Below, piece after piece: positions 32,085-43,300 of a stretch of 64,000 nucleotides of DNA. A program made the translations under genes and the position numbers. Origin of the DNA: Globisporangium splendens (taxonomy: Eukaryota > Oomycota > Peronosporomycetes > Pythiales > Pythiaceae); contig VFIW01000020.1 of assembly GCA_006386115.1 (NCBI GenBank), forward strand, positions 434,001 through 498,000. The letters run 5' to 3'. The notes under the pieces are model-generated. The model was not told where the DNA came from and did not search any database. It worked only from the letters and a program-made list of their open reading frames with translations. Each line of letters starts with the position of its first letter. Position 1 is the stretch's first letter.

Positions 32085-33599
32085 ATGGAGTACCGCGTGC
32101 GAAGACGCCATTGCGACGGCGGCGGGCCATGTTCAGCAGCGAGCATTGGCCGCGGCATCCAACGACCTACAGCAGAGCAGATCATCACAGACGCCGCGAT
32201 TCGGCGTTTCCTGTTGCGCGCTGGATTTCGCACGAGCTCCGAGCGGGTTGTCATCCACACGCGAAAACACTTGCTCGACTTTGTCGACAAGTTGCTGGAT
32301 TCCATGTTTGTTTACGTGACAGGGGCTCGGTGCATGCGAGTCCGACTGATCGATGTGATGCAAGCATGCCGATTCCATGGGATTCGAGTGTATGGGTACG
32401 ACGATGTGTGCATCCTAACGTCTTCGGGTGGCGAAGAGACCACCTTCCATGTCACAGAAATGGTCGAGTCGCAAACCGCATTTAGCAGTGATCCAAAGTT
32501 GTGGATCGATGAACCAGATTTTGAGCCTGGTGCACGATTCAAGAAGACAAATTTTGTTCAGAACTATATTGCCTCCAATTGGGAAGATGACGAGGATTCC
32601 GACGATCCTGAGTGGTCGTGGTATGGTGACAGCGATGCAGATTCCGATAGTACTGAAGAAGAAGAAAACAAAGACGGTGATTTTGATATGGACAGTGGCT
32701 GCAAGAGCAGCAAGCCAAGACCGTGGGAGCTGCCTCGAAAAGATGAAAATCAGTTCGTCGATTCATTGGAGGCTGCTCAAGCGCTGGTAGATGAACAGCT
32801 TCTTGACACTGGCGGTTCAGATTTGGATGAGGACTCGGCACCAGGACAAGGATATCACTCCGATTACGATGACATTTACGAGCCACAATCGTTAGCGAAG
32901 GCGAATGCTGATGCGCAAGAAGAAGACAAGGCTTGGAACATCTCCAACAACACCAACGAACTTGAAGAAAAGAGAGCTCAAAGAGTTGTGCAGGCGATGC
33001 TGTTGAATGATGATGCAAGCCAGTACATTATTCCAAGACAAGTATTTGGCGCCTTTTATCACCGCATGACGGAGCAATCGTTCAAAGTCTCGTTGGAAAT
33101 CAGTTCGGTGGCACTAAGCGCTCTACACAATGCCACGGAGCAGTGCTTGCATCGAGCGCTAACGGAAGGAGTGTTATCGTACCAGCTCAGAGTCATGATC
33201 ATGGAAGAAGAAGCATCTCGTTCCGAAAATGAACTGCAAGAACAACTGCAGCGTGAGCAGGAAAAGGTAAACAAACAACAAAAACTCATCGCTGACCTCA
33301 AGGCATCATTCAGTGCTAAGGAACTTGCGATGCAGCAGCAGATAGCTGAATTGCAACATCAAGTACGAATCCAGCAACAAGGCGATGAGGATGTCCATAT
33401 GCAAACTCCAACGCGAACTCCTGGCAAGCGAAAGTCTCCCGGAAAACACAAAGCAACCAGTAACAGTAAGCAAGTTGAAGTTGTTCGGAAGGAAATTGTA
33501 AAATCCTCAGCGGCTCCAAAATCTTTAGTAGGCTCTCTTCGGTCCAAGCTTCAAGACTACGCGCTCCGCAGCAAGAAAGTGCGAGTGAACCCAGTCTAG
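32085..33599 (+). CDS. Histone-H4-like fold fused to acidic and coiled-coil tail
   Basis: Single exon, 504 residues. Residues about 37-105 align along their length with histone H4: AAIRRFLLRAG corresponds to H4 AIRRLARRGG, then TRKHLLDFVDKL (H4 TRGVLKVFLENV), YVTGARCMRVRLIDVMQAC (H4 YTEHAKRKTVTAMDVVYAL) and HGIRVYGYDD (H4 QGRTLYGFGG). There is no gap in the fold, but the basic H4 tail is missing. Residues about 150-290 are strongly acidic. Residues about 370-460 form a Gln/Glu/Lys-rich coiled coil, followed by a basic C-terminus with TPTRTPGKRKSPGKHK. Histone-fold proteins of this shape include CENP-T, TAFs and nucleosome chaperones. No family with H4-type HFD + acidic + coiled coil is known to me. 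Divergent from the Ask1-like gene. Fold assignment is solid; function is unknown. Confidence 0.7.
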   Translation: MEYRVRRRHCDGGGPCSAASIGRGIQRPTAEQIITDAAIRRFLLRAGFRTSSERVVIHTRKHLLDFVDKLLDSMFVYVTGARCMRVRLIDVMQACRFHGIRVYGYDDVCILTSSGGEETTFHVTEMVESQTAFSSDPKLWIDEPDFEPGARFKKTNFVQNYIASNWEDDEDSDDPEWSWYGDSDADSDSTEEEENKDGDFDMDSGCKSSKPRPWELPRKDENQFVDSLEAAQALVDEQLLDTGGSDLDEDSAPGQGYHSDYDDIYEPQSLAKANADAQEEDKAWNISNNTNELEEKRAQRVVQAMLLNDDASQYIIPRQVFGAFYHRMTEQSFKVSLEISSVALSALHNATEQCLHRALTEGVLSYQLRVMIMEEEASRSENELQEQLQREQEKVNKQQKLIADLKASFSAKELAMQQQIAELQHQVRIQQQGDEDVHMQTPTRTPGKRKSPGKHKATSNSKQVEVVRKEIVKSSAAPKSLVGSLRSKLQDYALRSKKVRVNPV

Positions 33600-33871
33600 G
33601 TGAAGTGTTTTCTCTCTGCGGTAAATTGCACATTTAGACATCCTCGTATCTTCGTGCATGGCTGCTGACAACCTACCCAAGAATCATTACTCCTAGGTCA
33701 CTTGGCATAGATGGAAATCCAGCAATCACGGGATACGCAGTTCATAATAGATAGGCGAAAGACAGGTACAAAACAGACAAACTCAAACCGGGGTAAATAT
33801 ATCATTCATTTTACTCTATCTGTTGCTGCCCACTTACTTTTCCACCACGTACCTATCGTCCAAGATTCAGG
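33600..33871. other. Short convergent intergenic gap
   Basis: 272 bp between converging stops of the H4-like gene (+) and the ABHD17-like gene (-). Only 3' UTR is expected; nothing else was seen. Confidence 0.5.
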
Positions 33872-35114
33872 TCAAGATTTCTCGGCCATTGCCAATGCTG
33901 CTGCTTCCGTCATGCGAATAACATTGGTTTCATGGCAAATATTAACGAACCCAATCAAGTGAGCAAAGAAATCGTCTCCTAGCGTGCTGCAGCACGACAG
34001 TGTCCATTCAAGTCACAACACAAGTGTGAGGGAAAACGAAGTGAGCAAGCGCATGGGAACGCAGGCATACCTCAGAAACGCTTCGATATTGTTATGGCCA
34101 GCGTCAGTCACCCAGAGTGGTTTATATCGCCACTCCTGCCTGCACATCTCAAAGAGACCTTCGCCGTGCCAGAATGGGACGACTTCGTCGCGCGTGCCGT
34201 GGATGATCGTCACAGGAGACTCGACCTCTTTGATGATATCGATGTTGCAGAACAGATCGCCGGGAAGCGTATACCGGAAATTGAACGCGACGCGGAAAAT
34301 GGACAGCAGCGGACTCTGCAGGATCACGCCAGCTACAGGTTGACCCAGACGAGATTGCTTTACAGCAAGGTACGTCGTCGGTCCCGAGCCCAGAGATCTC
34401 CCATAGCTGAAGCACAAATCCATTCAATGAAGGTGAGTTGCCAGAGCGCATCGATGCCTCCTAAACGGGTACGTACAGGATGACGTTGCTTGGAGGTGTC
34501 TTCTTGACGTTCACCAGGAATGCGAATGCTGCCTCGACGTCAGCAAAGCACGCGTCTTCGCTCGGCTCGCCTTCACTGATCCCGTACCCAGAATAGTCGT
34601 ACGCCATTACATTGACCTGCTCGGCCATGCATCGACGCGGCAAGAGTTAGCACGAATTCCACGCAGCAGTCTCCATACCGTGCAGCACAAACGTACGTTG
34701 AGTCGACGGCCCACTTCGCGAAACCAGTCATAAATCATCCCAAGATCTACACAATAGTATGAAGAAAAGGTTCTATTGCTGACACCTCGAACCCCGCAAT
34801 GAATGCAACAGCAGCAACCGCATGTACGAACCTTCCGCATTTCCGTGGGAGAAAAGCAGCGTGTACTGCGCCCTCCTGTGTAAATTAAGCCGAAAGAACA
34901 CACACAAAACCGCTCAGCATCCATCTTATCCACACGACAGCAACAAGAATGGAAATGCCTGAGCAGCAAAACTGTCGCGAAGCACGCACTCTTGGGGGAT
35001 GTAGAACGCTGGTATCCGATTGTACATGGACGTCGCCAAGAAGAAGTAGCGCCGTGTGAAGTCATAGGTCGCCGGCGGGGGCTGAAACACCAGGGTCGAC
35101 AGCATCACGCCCAT
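33872..35114 (-). CDS. ABHD17 (FAM108)-like alpha/beta hydrolase
   Basis: Six exons: 34990-35114, 34832-34875, 34697-34746, 34477-34616, 34071-34406 and 33872-33986, all in phase (269 residues, usual for ABHD17). It has FSHGNAEDLG (oxyanion region), YDYSGYGISEGEPSE and the nucleophile elbow LYGRSLGSGP (G-x-S-x-G). Then come SPLLSIFRVAF, the acid in IHGTRDEVVPFWHG and the catalytic His in DAGHNNIE. ABHD17 enzymes depalmitoylate membrane proteins such as Ras and PSD-95 in animals. Those use an N-terminal cysteine cluster for membrane attachment; here the start MGVMLST fits an N-myristoylation signal (Gly2, Ser6) instead. That points to membrane association by a different lipid (inference). Confidence 0.85.
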
Positions 35115-35438
35115 GTTCGCTGCGTCGAAGCTCAAATGATGACCCGAAGCTCGTCCAATGGAGCTCGTCCAATGGAGCGCGTCCACGATGACCTGCAACA
35201 CAAGCGATCCACGCCTCACAGCAGCAGCAGCAGCGATGCAAGAGCTCAATACGCACGGGAGAATCGCGTCTACAGAAGTGCTCGGGCGATCGGTTCGAGC
35301 GGATGGATACTGAGGAATCCAAGCAGCTCCACTTTCGAAAGAGAGCCCTTCAAGCTGAAACAGCAGGCAGGCTCTTCTTTTTTGAGATTGACCTTCATTA
35401 TCAAGTGCCCTGCATATACAATTTGGTGTTCTACAAAT
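35115..35438. other. Intergenic, ABHD17-like promoter side
   Basis: 324 bp upstream of the ABHD17-like start (-) and of the small plus-strand frame at 35439. A plus-strand frame remains open through it, but that stretch overlaps the antisense of ABHD17 exon 1 and is probably non-coding. A short direct repeat (GGAGCTCGTCCAAT-type) occurs near 35150-35175. Confidence 0.4.
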
Positions 35439-35729
35439 ATGGAACGGAAAAAGAAGCAGATCAGGACCTCTCAGAATGAATGTGGCGTGGAAGCCGATGT
35501 CTACCGTTTCAACGTGCGCATAAACGCTGCAGCCAGCCTGTCGCGAAGGGATTTGATGGAGGTGGTAGATGCTCTATGGAAGGCAATGTGGCATGACTCT
35601 CTTCGTATACTTAAGCAGTATGCTACGGATGCGGCTCTTGCTACTATTCTACCTTTACCAACAGAAGCACTGATGGCAGCAGACAGTGAGCAGCGTGCTG
35701 CTGCTGCCTTTAATGGCGCGACACCTTGA
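35439..35729 (+). CDS. Small helical protein, unknown
   Basis: 96 residues starting MERKKKQIRTSQ and continuing with YRFNVRINAAASLSRRDLMEVVDALWKAMWHDSL-type amphipathic helices, then LPLPTEALMAADSEQRAAAA. The composition looks like a genuine small protein or a last exon, but no family is recognised. Its last 20 bases overlap the stop region of the convergent minus-strand gene. It could have upstream exons that I could not place. Confidence 0.35.
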   Translation: MERKKKQIRTSQNECGVEADVYRFNVRINAAASLSRRDLMEVVDALWKAMWHDSLRILKQYATDAALATILPLPTEALMAADSEQRAAAAFNGATP

Positions 35730-36904
35730 GTCGGATGGACGCATGGCCGACGCCGCGCAAGTCATCCACCATCGCCAGCTTCTCGCGTTGCTCGTCTTCG
35801 TCCACTGGGATGCCTTCCTTGCGCAGCAAGTTCGAGAAGCTGCCTTGCTTCAGTGGCGTCAAGTCAGGGACAGGGTCCTGCTTCTCCAAGATGAACTCCG
35901 CGTGCTTGCCATTTGGCACAATGGCGTTGTTCACTGTTGATTCCGTTGAAGACGCTGGCAGCGTGAGCTGCTTCATGTACTCGTGGTCGGCTTGGTCGAA
36001 CTCGGTCCACTGAGGCGCCTCACGCCGTGCTCGAATGATGCGACGCGTTTTCCGTCGACGAAGCATTTGCGCGTTTTTCTTCCGTAGAAGCGCAGAAAGG
36101 GAGGACGAGTTGAAAAGATCCATCCACCGAGTGCTCCAATCCTGGACGCGTTTCAGGATCGTGAAGTTCTCGAGGAGCATATCTTTCCAGCCGATGCTTC
36201 TCTTCCTGGACGCGAAATACAACTTCTCCATCATCTGCAACTCCTGCTTCTTCTTTGCTTGCTTCCTATTAGCAACAAAACAAGCACCAATCAATATTTA
36301 GTCATACAAAATGCAATCGCCATTGCATGTGAAAAAAAAACACACCATTCGCTTCACGCACCGTTTCTCCATCTCGGTGCCGCTTGCAAACACAAACCCC
36401 GACGCCATTTTCTGTGGATCCTGGGCTGCCATACGCAATAGGTACACACTTTTCAGCATACGCACTCCGGAACTGCGTCAAAACATAGATGGTTTCTCTC
36501 GTACCATTCACAGATCGCCTCGGTCGCGGCGTATGCTTGATCTTCGTGAACGGCGAGAACGTCACACGGCGATCGCTTGCAGGCGTCACGAACACCTCGT
36601 CCGAGCGCTTGCGTTCTCGCGACGAGCGCGCAGCCACAGCCGCTGCAGACATCAACGGCGCCATCTCCGCACTACTGCGGTGTGAACCTCGGGACGAGCT
36701 GATGGTTACACTGCTGGGTCCAGGTCGTCCACCAGCAGGCGTGCTGCTCGCACTGCTGGTCGTTCTGCTGCTGTAGTTGGTGCAGTGGAAACTCTGACTG
36801 TAGCTCTGGTACTTGCGGTCCGAGTCGGCGATGAACCGCGTGCGCGTGCCCGTCTTGGTCGCGGTCTTGAGGATCGGGCGCACGGGCGGCGAAGGGTCCA
36901 GCAT
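35710..36904 (-). CDS. Unknown protein with PP1-type RVxF motif
   Basis: Three exons, 36505-36904, 36362-36425 and 35710-36265, in phase (about 339 residues; an ATG at 36922 would add six). The N-terminal part is Ser/Thr/Arg rich and probably disordered. It contains DRRVTFSPF, a good match to the RVxF docking motif for protein phosphatase 1, and RPILKTAT, a second short basic motif. The C-terminal half is charged and helical: KRKQAKKKQELQMMEKLYF, WKDMLLENFTILKRVQDW, then LLRKKNAQMLRRRKTRRI. No catalytic domain was recognised. A PP1-regulatory role is an inference from one short motif. The intron between exons 1 and 2 was chosen because it restores the frame with GTACGA..GGCAG borders. Confidence 0.5.
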
Positions 36905-37331
36905 TCCTCCGGCGTCGCGCATATCTTCCCGAACCCCTCGGCTCTTCTCCGTCGCTATTAATACAATGGCGTTGCCCAATACAAACGCAAAATGACTGAA
37001 CAAACGCGTGAGATCCGACTGAACAGTCGGCGAAAATTGTGCCCCCGCCCCCTCAACCAGCAACAGCAACTTTTTCCGGTACATGGTGCCGATAAAGTGG
37101 TACACGGTACCTCCACCTGCATTCGTTTTCTGCGTTGAAGCTTGAACCGACGCCGATATGCGCGCATTGCAATCCGCGCGCTTGACGTGCACCAAGTATT
37201 TGGATATGCGCATTTGTCTGTGTCTGGTCGCGATTGCTTGGTCGTCATTTGACCAAAACTTGCCGCAAAGAAGGGGTCGAGCGCAACAACTGCAACATGA
37301 GGACGAGCGACTGGTTGTATGTTGCTCTGTG
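36905..37331. promoter_or_regulatory. Divergent promoter region, RVxF protein / SABRE-type gene
   Basis: About 430 bp between divergent starts. The minus-strand frame remains open through most of it (to 37213), so the true start of the left gene could lie further upstream. No clear promoter motif was seen. Confidence 0.35.
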
Positions 37332-40300
37332 ATGGCCGCTTGGATGCACGGGCGCAGATTGGTGGAGTGCTTTTATGGGTTCTGCTCGGCGTCGCGTCAA
37401 AAGGTGCTATATCGCGCTGTTTTTTGTTCTTTTTCTCGTGCGTATGAATGTTGATTTTTCTTTATTGAGAAGCTTATGTTGTTGTTGTTTTGGCATATAA
37501 CTTTGCCACGCACAGGCGGCCTGCTGTCGGACATTCGAATGGATGAATGCCGGGAGATGGCGATTTCGTTGCACGTGATCAAAGTCTCCTTTTGGAAATG
37601 CGTGTGGAAATTCATTCGTGCACCGACCCAGGAGCCGCTTGTTTGCATCGAGATATCGCAGGTGCATCTGACGATATGTATGCGGCGCGCACCACCCACA
37701 GTATCCAAGCCCACGAGCCAAGACATCAAGGCGACTAACAATCTTACTGCCACGCTGCTCGGAGATCTCTCGACGAGCCTCAAAAGCATGGAGCACTCGT
37801 TTTGGGTACCGTATCGCTCGTGGATCCGCCGGGTGAACTTTGTCTGCTACTTTGCACACCTCGTCGCAGTCAGCATCGCGTCGATATCGATGGACGTAGT
37901 CCAAGAAGAGGAAGAAGAAGACACCTCACTTGTTTCAATCAAGGTGAGTTGAAAGATAGCATCTGGCAACTTGCTGCCGCCTTTTTACAGTATCTCGTGG
38001 TGACTCTTTTCTGTGTCTGTGCAGCATGGAAGCGTCTACGTCAGTGCTAAATACGATTCAAAGTCAGCGGTACTGGAGTGCAGCGTGCGACTTTTCCAAC
38101 GCACTGCTATTCGCTGCGTCGCCCCCACGGTGGATGAAGTTCTAGAAATTGGATCGACAGAGCTCAAAATCGTGGTTCCTTTGTCTCGAAACAGTGATGA
38201 TGAGCGCGCGCCGATCCCGACATCGTGTTCTGTATCCTGCGGCTTTATCAACGTGGAGATTGATTTTCTTCACTTGCTGAAGAAAGCATTGAGTGAGTCG
38301 TCCCAATGTTTTTCAAAAACGGAATCGGGTTCTACCACAGAGTCGCGGCCGATGGAACCAAACCGAAACATGGTGATTCTGCGTCTTATAGAAGCCATAC
38401 CTGATGACATGGGCTTTGTCCTTCATAGACTTGAAGTCAAGCTGACCAACAACATGGATCCGGCTGTTGCACAAACAGATTGTGCTATTCGATTGGGCAA
38501 GACTAGCGTGCGTCTGACTGGTTCCGCGCATCGTCAAAACAAACAAGGCGATGAGTCCGACGACCGAGGTCTTACTAATGAAAGAAAGCTGACCGTAGAG
38601 CTTGGCCCACTTTGCATCCGACTTCAAGACGATGATGGCCAGGAGCGCCAAGCTCCGATTTGCTTCAAATGGATCTTTTGAGGTGTAATGCCGACATAAA
38701 ACTAGCAACATACGCAGTGCTGGGAGACGCTGATGAAGAAGGCAACGGCAACGATGATGTGGCGATACTCTCCTGCAACTCGAGAGTCAGTGGTGAAGCG
38801 AAAGGGCTTTCCGTTGCTATTACTCCAGATCTTCGACCTTGGATCGCTTGTATACAAAACGAACTCGAGCACCGCCAACCTGTGGAGTCTACCAGCACAC
38901 CCACTCACGCAAGTGAAGAATGCTCAAGCAGTGAGTCTCAGCATCCGTCAATTTTTGACACAATGCAGATGGAAGTTCAGTTCAAAGTCCTACAGACGGA
39001 GGTTCTGTTCACCCCTCTAGAGAAAGAGTGTGTAGTCCTTGCGTCAGGGGTCCCGAGCCTTCAGATCGTCGCGGAAGAGATAAATATCTTTGTGCATCCA
39101 TTCATCGGTGAAGAAAGCCTTGGTGTTCGCTCGAAGGCAAACATACAGAGCTCGCGTCTAAAAGTATTTTGCTTGAGCGACAAGATGTCGAAGACTTGCT
39201 TCATCTCGTTGGACTTCACTCGAGTGTTCGTGGATCCAGTGTCTTTCGTGAACGCAAATCAAAGCCCAGCAGAAGTTGAAATGGAAACAGAATGGCTTGA
39301 AGTAAAATGGACCCCGGATGGCATCCACTCGATTGCTGGGGTGCTGGAGCTGGGCATCTATATTGCATCTCCGTTCCTGAAAGAGCATTCAAGTGATGAC
39401 GAAGCTTTCGATGATGGATGGGACATCAATGCGAGAAACAGGGTGCCCGACCTGAAATCTATCGAAGAGGTTGTTGCTGACAAACTCTGCGAGAGTTGGT
39501 TAGAGCGCATCTACCCTTTGTGGCTTGAAGAGCTGCAAGAGCAGGACCTACGAGCACAGATCTTGGAAGAGCAAGTGACAACATTGAAGCTCACGAATGC
39601 AGATTTACTGTGCGAAGACGCGTATCAAGAGATGAAGGTTTTGCTTGTTGAGAAGAATTCAAAAATCTATTTTCAAAAGGTGAAGAAACTCCAGATAAAG
39701 CACCGACAACATCCTCGTGACGTCAACGACGAGACTTCCGGCTCACTCTTTTGCATTTGCATTGGACATCTCTCAACGGACGTCGCATTTGAAGGAGACA
39801 CCAAGAAGACCGTCAGACGATTGCAGATCCTGGATGAAGCCTCGGATTCCATCACGAGAATATTTGCTCGGTCGGGTCGAGCATACAGCACGTACACGCC
39901 AGATTTTGACTTGCTCGAAGGAATCCAATTGGACGTATCTCTGAGTGATCTGGCAGTGCAGATGCGGAGTTTTTCAACGCCTTTGCTGGTATACGATCGA
40001 CCAGGCTTGGCAGGTCACGTGATTGTCGCTGTGTGCTCTGCTGCTGGCGTTGTTGCCGACAGCGAGAAGTTCAACTTTGCAGCAAGACTCAGGTGCTTTG
40101 CAGATCTCTCGGTGGAAGTCGTACACCTGATCGTGTATTTCAGCCCCGGTCACCTGTACACCCTGGACGAGATGGCGTGTTTGGCTCAACAGTTCCTCCC
40201 ACTTATGCTCCTTGATGTCGACAAGCACCACAACACATCACCTTGGGTTATTTTGCGGAGGTTGTTCCACGGGAAAGTTAGCATAGCACTCCGAGATGCT

Positions 40301-43300
40301 GCAATTCGCCTGCTATGCTCCTTGACTTCATTCGACGTCACAGAGTACCTGGAAGTGTCAATCCAGCGTCTGGCACTGGATTATTCGACGGGGAAAATCG
40401 ATCTCAGCATTTGCCGACTCACTACCAAAATCGATCCTGGCTCGCTGTCGAACATTGCTGAGTCCAGCAACATCAGGACTGAGGTGTGGATAAAGTGGGT
40501 AAGTAAAGGGGACAGCAGCCTTCACTGTGGATTCCCAGTACAGTACCAAGCGTACAAAACGTGGGGAACAGGAGAGAACGGGGACACAGTCATGCTAGAT
40601 TCCTGCGCATCGCGGATCCTGAGGGCAGACGACAGACTTCTTGACCAGTTCAGCGTGACTCAATCGCTCAAGATGTGTCAAGCATCTGATCTCTCAGTGT
40701 TCATTCGAGGCAAGATGTGCCCTACAAACTTCGACATTGGTCTCCCCGCAACAAAAGGTAGCTGGCTGAAGCGTGATATTGCGACTCGCACTGCAATTGT
40801 GCTATATACAAAGCACGTCGAGTGACTAATTCGATTCGCTAGACTCTACCTCACGTTGTCACGATATCCTTTTCCCCGCCGAGGACGAAAGTTTGCGGTC
40901 ACGACAGCAGCTACTCCAACAACAAGTTTTCTCCACATTTGCAACGGGATCGCCATCGAAGAGTTCACGATCGCAGGGCTGGATTTGGTCCTTTATCATA
41001 CCGAGAAGCATCCAGTCGGAATTCGCGCGTTCATAAATGAAAGCATTGTGATATCTGGTGCTATCTTAGCGTCTTATCACGAGATTTTCCAAGTGCCATC
41101 AGCCTAAGCGACCAAGGAGAGCAAAGTCCGCCGATTGCGTGTGCCGTTTGACAACCAAGTTTGGGTCGTGCATGATGCCACAGCCTCAGTGCAGGACATC
41201 CAGGTTCGAATTTGTACTCCACAGTCGGGGAGCCGAGGTGAGTCGCTTGTTTCGGTCAAGATTATGGTGGTGAAAGTTGGCGGTGTTTCCGAGCACATTC
41301 CAACTCATGATGACGCTTCGGTGACGATTCCGTCATCGTCAACAACAAAAGCGCCAAACGAGCGAGCAGAGTCGTTTTCTGGCGCTGGTGGTGATGCTAC
41401 AGAAGGATCAAGAGGGCGAACGAAAAAGAACATTTTGGAGCATTTTTCAATCCAGCAGCATAATCCGTGCTGCTTTCGGGATTCCGGCCATGACGCAAGT
41501 ACTGATGCAAACATCACCGAGCAGGACGACGGGCAGAATTTCCAGGCTGAGTTTGTTGACGAATTCCGGCGATTAGGATTCCTCATGGGGTTGTCTGCTC
41601 GGGAAGCTCGCATTCTCGTGACACTCGGAGCAGTCGAAACACTCATTGACCTCGTTGAAAACTGGATGCGAGTAATCGCTGTATGCCTGCCAGAGCTACT
41701 GGGACCGTTGGACGACCTGCTTCTACCAAACGACCCAACCGAAATGGATGAATCGCACGCAGGTGCGCAGCTACTCGTATCTATGGTTCGCGGTATCGAT
41801 TTATTGAACTCACCATGGCACTTTGTTTTGTAGACGCAGGTTCCAGCCCGAGGAAAACCACTTCACTTGCGGAGGATCCCAAATTCGGTGCTATTTTCTA
41901 TCAGAGCATAGCCCGAGAAAAATCATCGGGGAGCTTTTCCAGTATCCCGTCGAGTTTGAAGACTTTGTCGGGTGAACTGAGTCCAATGCCCAGAACTGAA
42001 TCCTCAGACACCCTCACTCAAACTCACACAAATGATCCATCGCAAACGGCACTGCCTGAAGCAAATATCGTCGAATCGTTTTTCATGGTGAAGTTCACGG
42101 ACTGCCAAATCAGTGTTCAAGATCATCTCCACAAGGTAATGCATTTGCTTGTGGCTGGCTGTCGGTTGAGCTTTGCGTTTATTATGTATCGGGTTTGCAC
42201 GTGTGTCTAGAGCTCTGTACTTCTCGCGCTCAATTGTGGCAGCTTGAAGGACTCGATCTCATCCGATTCTTCGCACGGGTTTATTGACATCAAGGTGGAC
42301 GGTCTCCAGTTGTCCACGACTCCGTTGGATATCGACGTGATATTACGCATTATTTGGCTGAAAGCACTGTCGGACGGATCGTATTGCCCAAGCTCGTACG
42401 GATTGTTGAGACAAGTAATTGCCCCCGTCCCTGCCAAAGCTGCGATCTGGGTCGATCGCGACGTGGCTATTTCGCACAAAATCGATCTCCAGATTCCAAC
42501 AATTCAAGTCGGTTTGAGCGTGGTCTCGAAGGATATACTGCAAAATCTAGCACTCGCGATGACGACGCTGATCACGACCAAACTCGCAGGAAAGACAGCA
42601 CCTGATTATTCCAGGATGCTGCAAGCAAATCATCTCGCAGACGCGAATTCACGCTCGATCCAGAATCTCAGAGCATTGAAAAAGCAACTCAAATGGAGAA
42701 TAGCGCATCTCCACTGGCGACAAACGTGTCGATGGAACTACTACATCAGCGAACGCGCTAACGTGGCATTTGCTGCAGCCGAAAGCAATCGAAACCTGTC
42801 GTTTGAAGTGGAAACTTCGCCGTTCTTTCGCCAGCGAAAGACGTCCGCCGCTTCGATATCGTCGATGACCACTGACATGAGCATTTCCGGTTCTGGGGCT
42901 ATGAACTGCGACACGGATCACTTCACAGACGACTTGCAACGGCTTGTGCGACAGTACGAATCGATTTGTGAAGTCTTGCGTGGTGTGGTGAAATCAGAAC
43001 AGAAGAAGAAGCAGCCGCTGCCAAACGTAGAACTCGACTTCCACCTTCAAAGCGCCTCATTGACCTTGAGTGGGACGAATATGGACATCGCGCGCGTGAG
43101 CATGAGCAGTCTTCGGTTCAAGATGGAGCAATTTAAGGATCAATCGGGTTCGTTCACGCTGACGCTGCAAGACTTGTCAACACACAATCTGTGCCCTGGT
43201 ACAAAGTATCCAGATTTGCTTCAACCGTCGTCGGCTTCAAACACGTGGGGAGGCGGGAACGCGTTTTTTCGTGTAGATGCTGAGATCACTGCTCCTGTTG

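Noticed and set aside
41048..41116. Premature TAA in the SABRE-type gene
   Set aside because: A 69-nt in-frame intron with GTGATA..CCAAG borders removes it and both sides read on.
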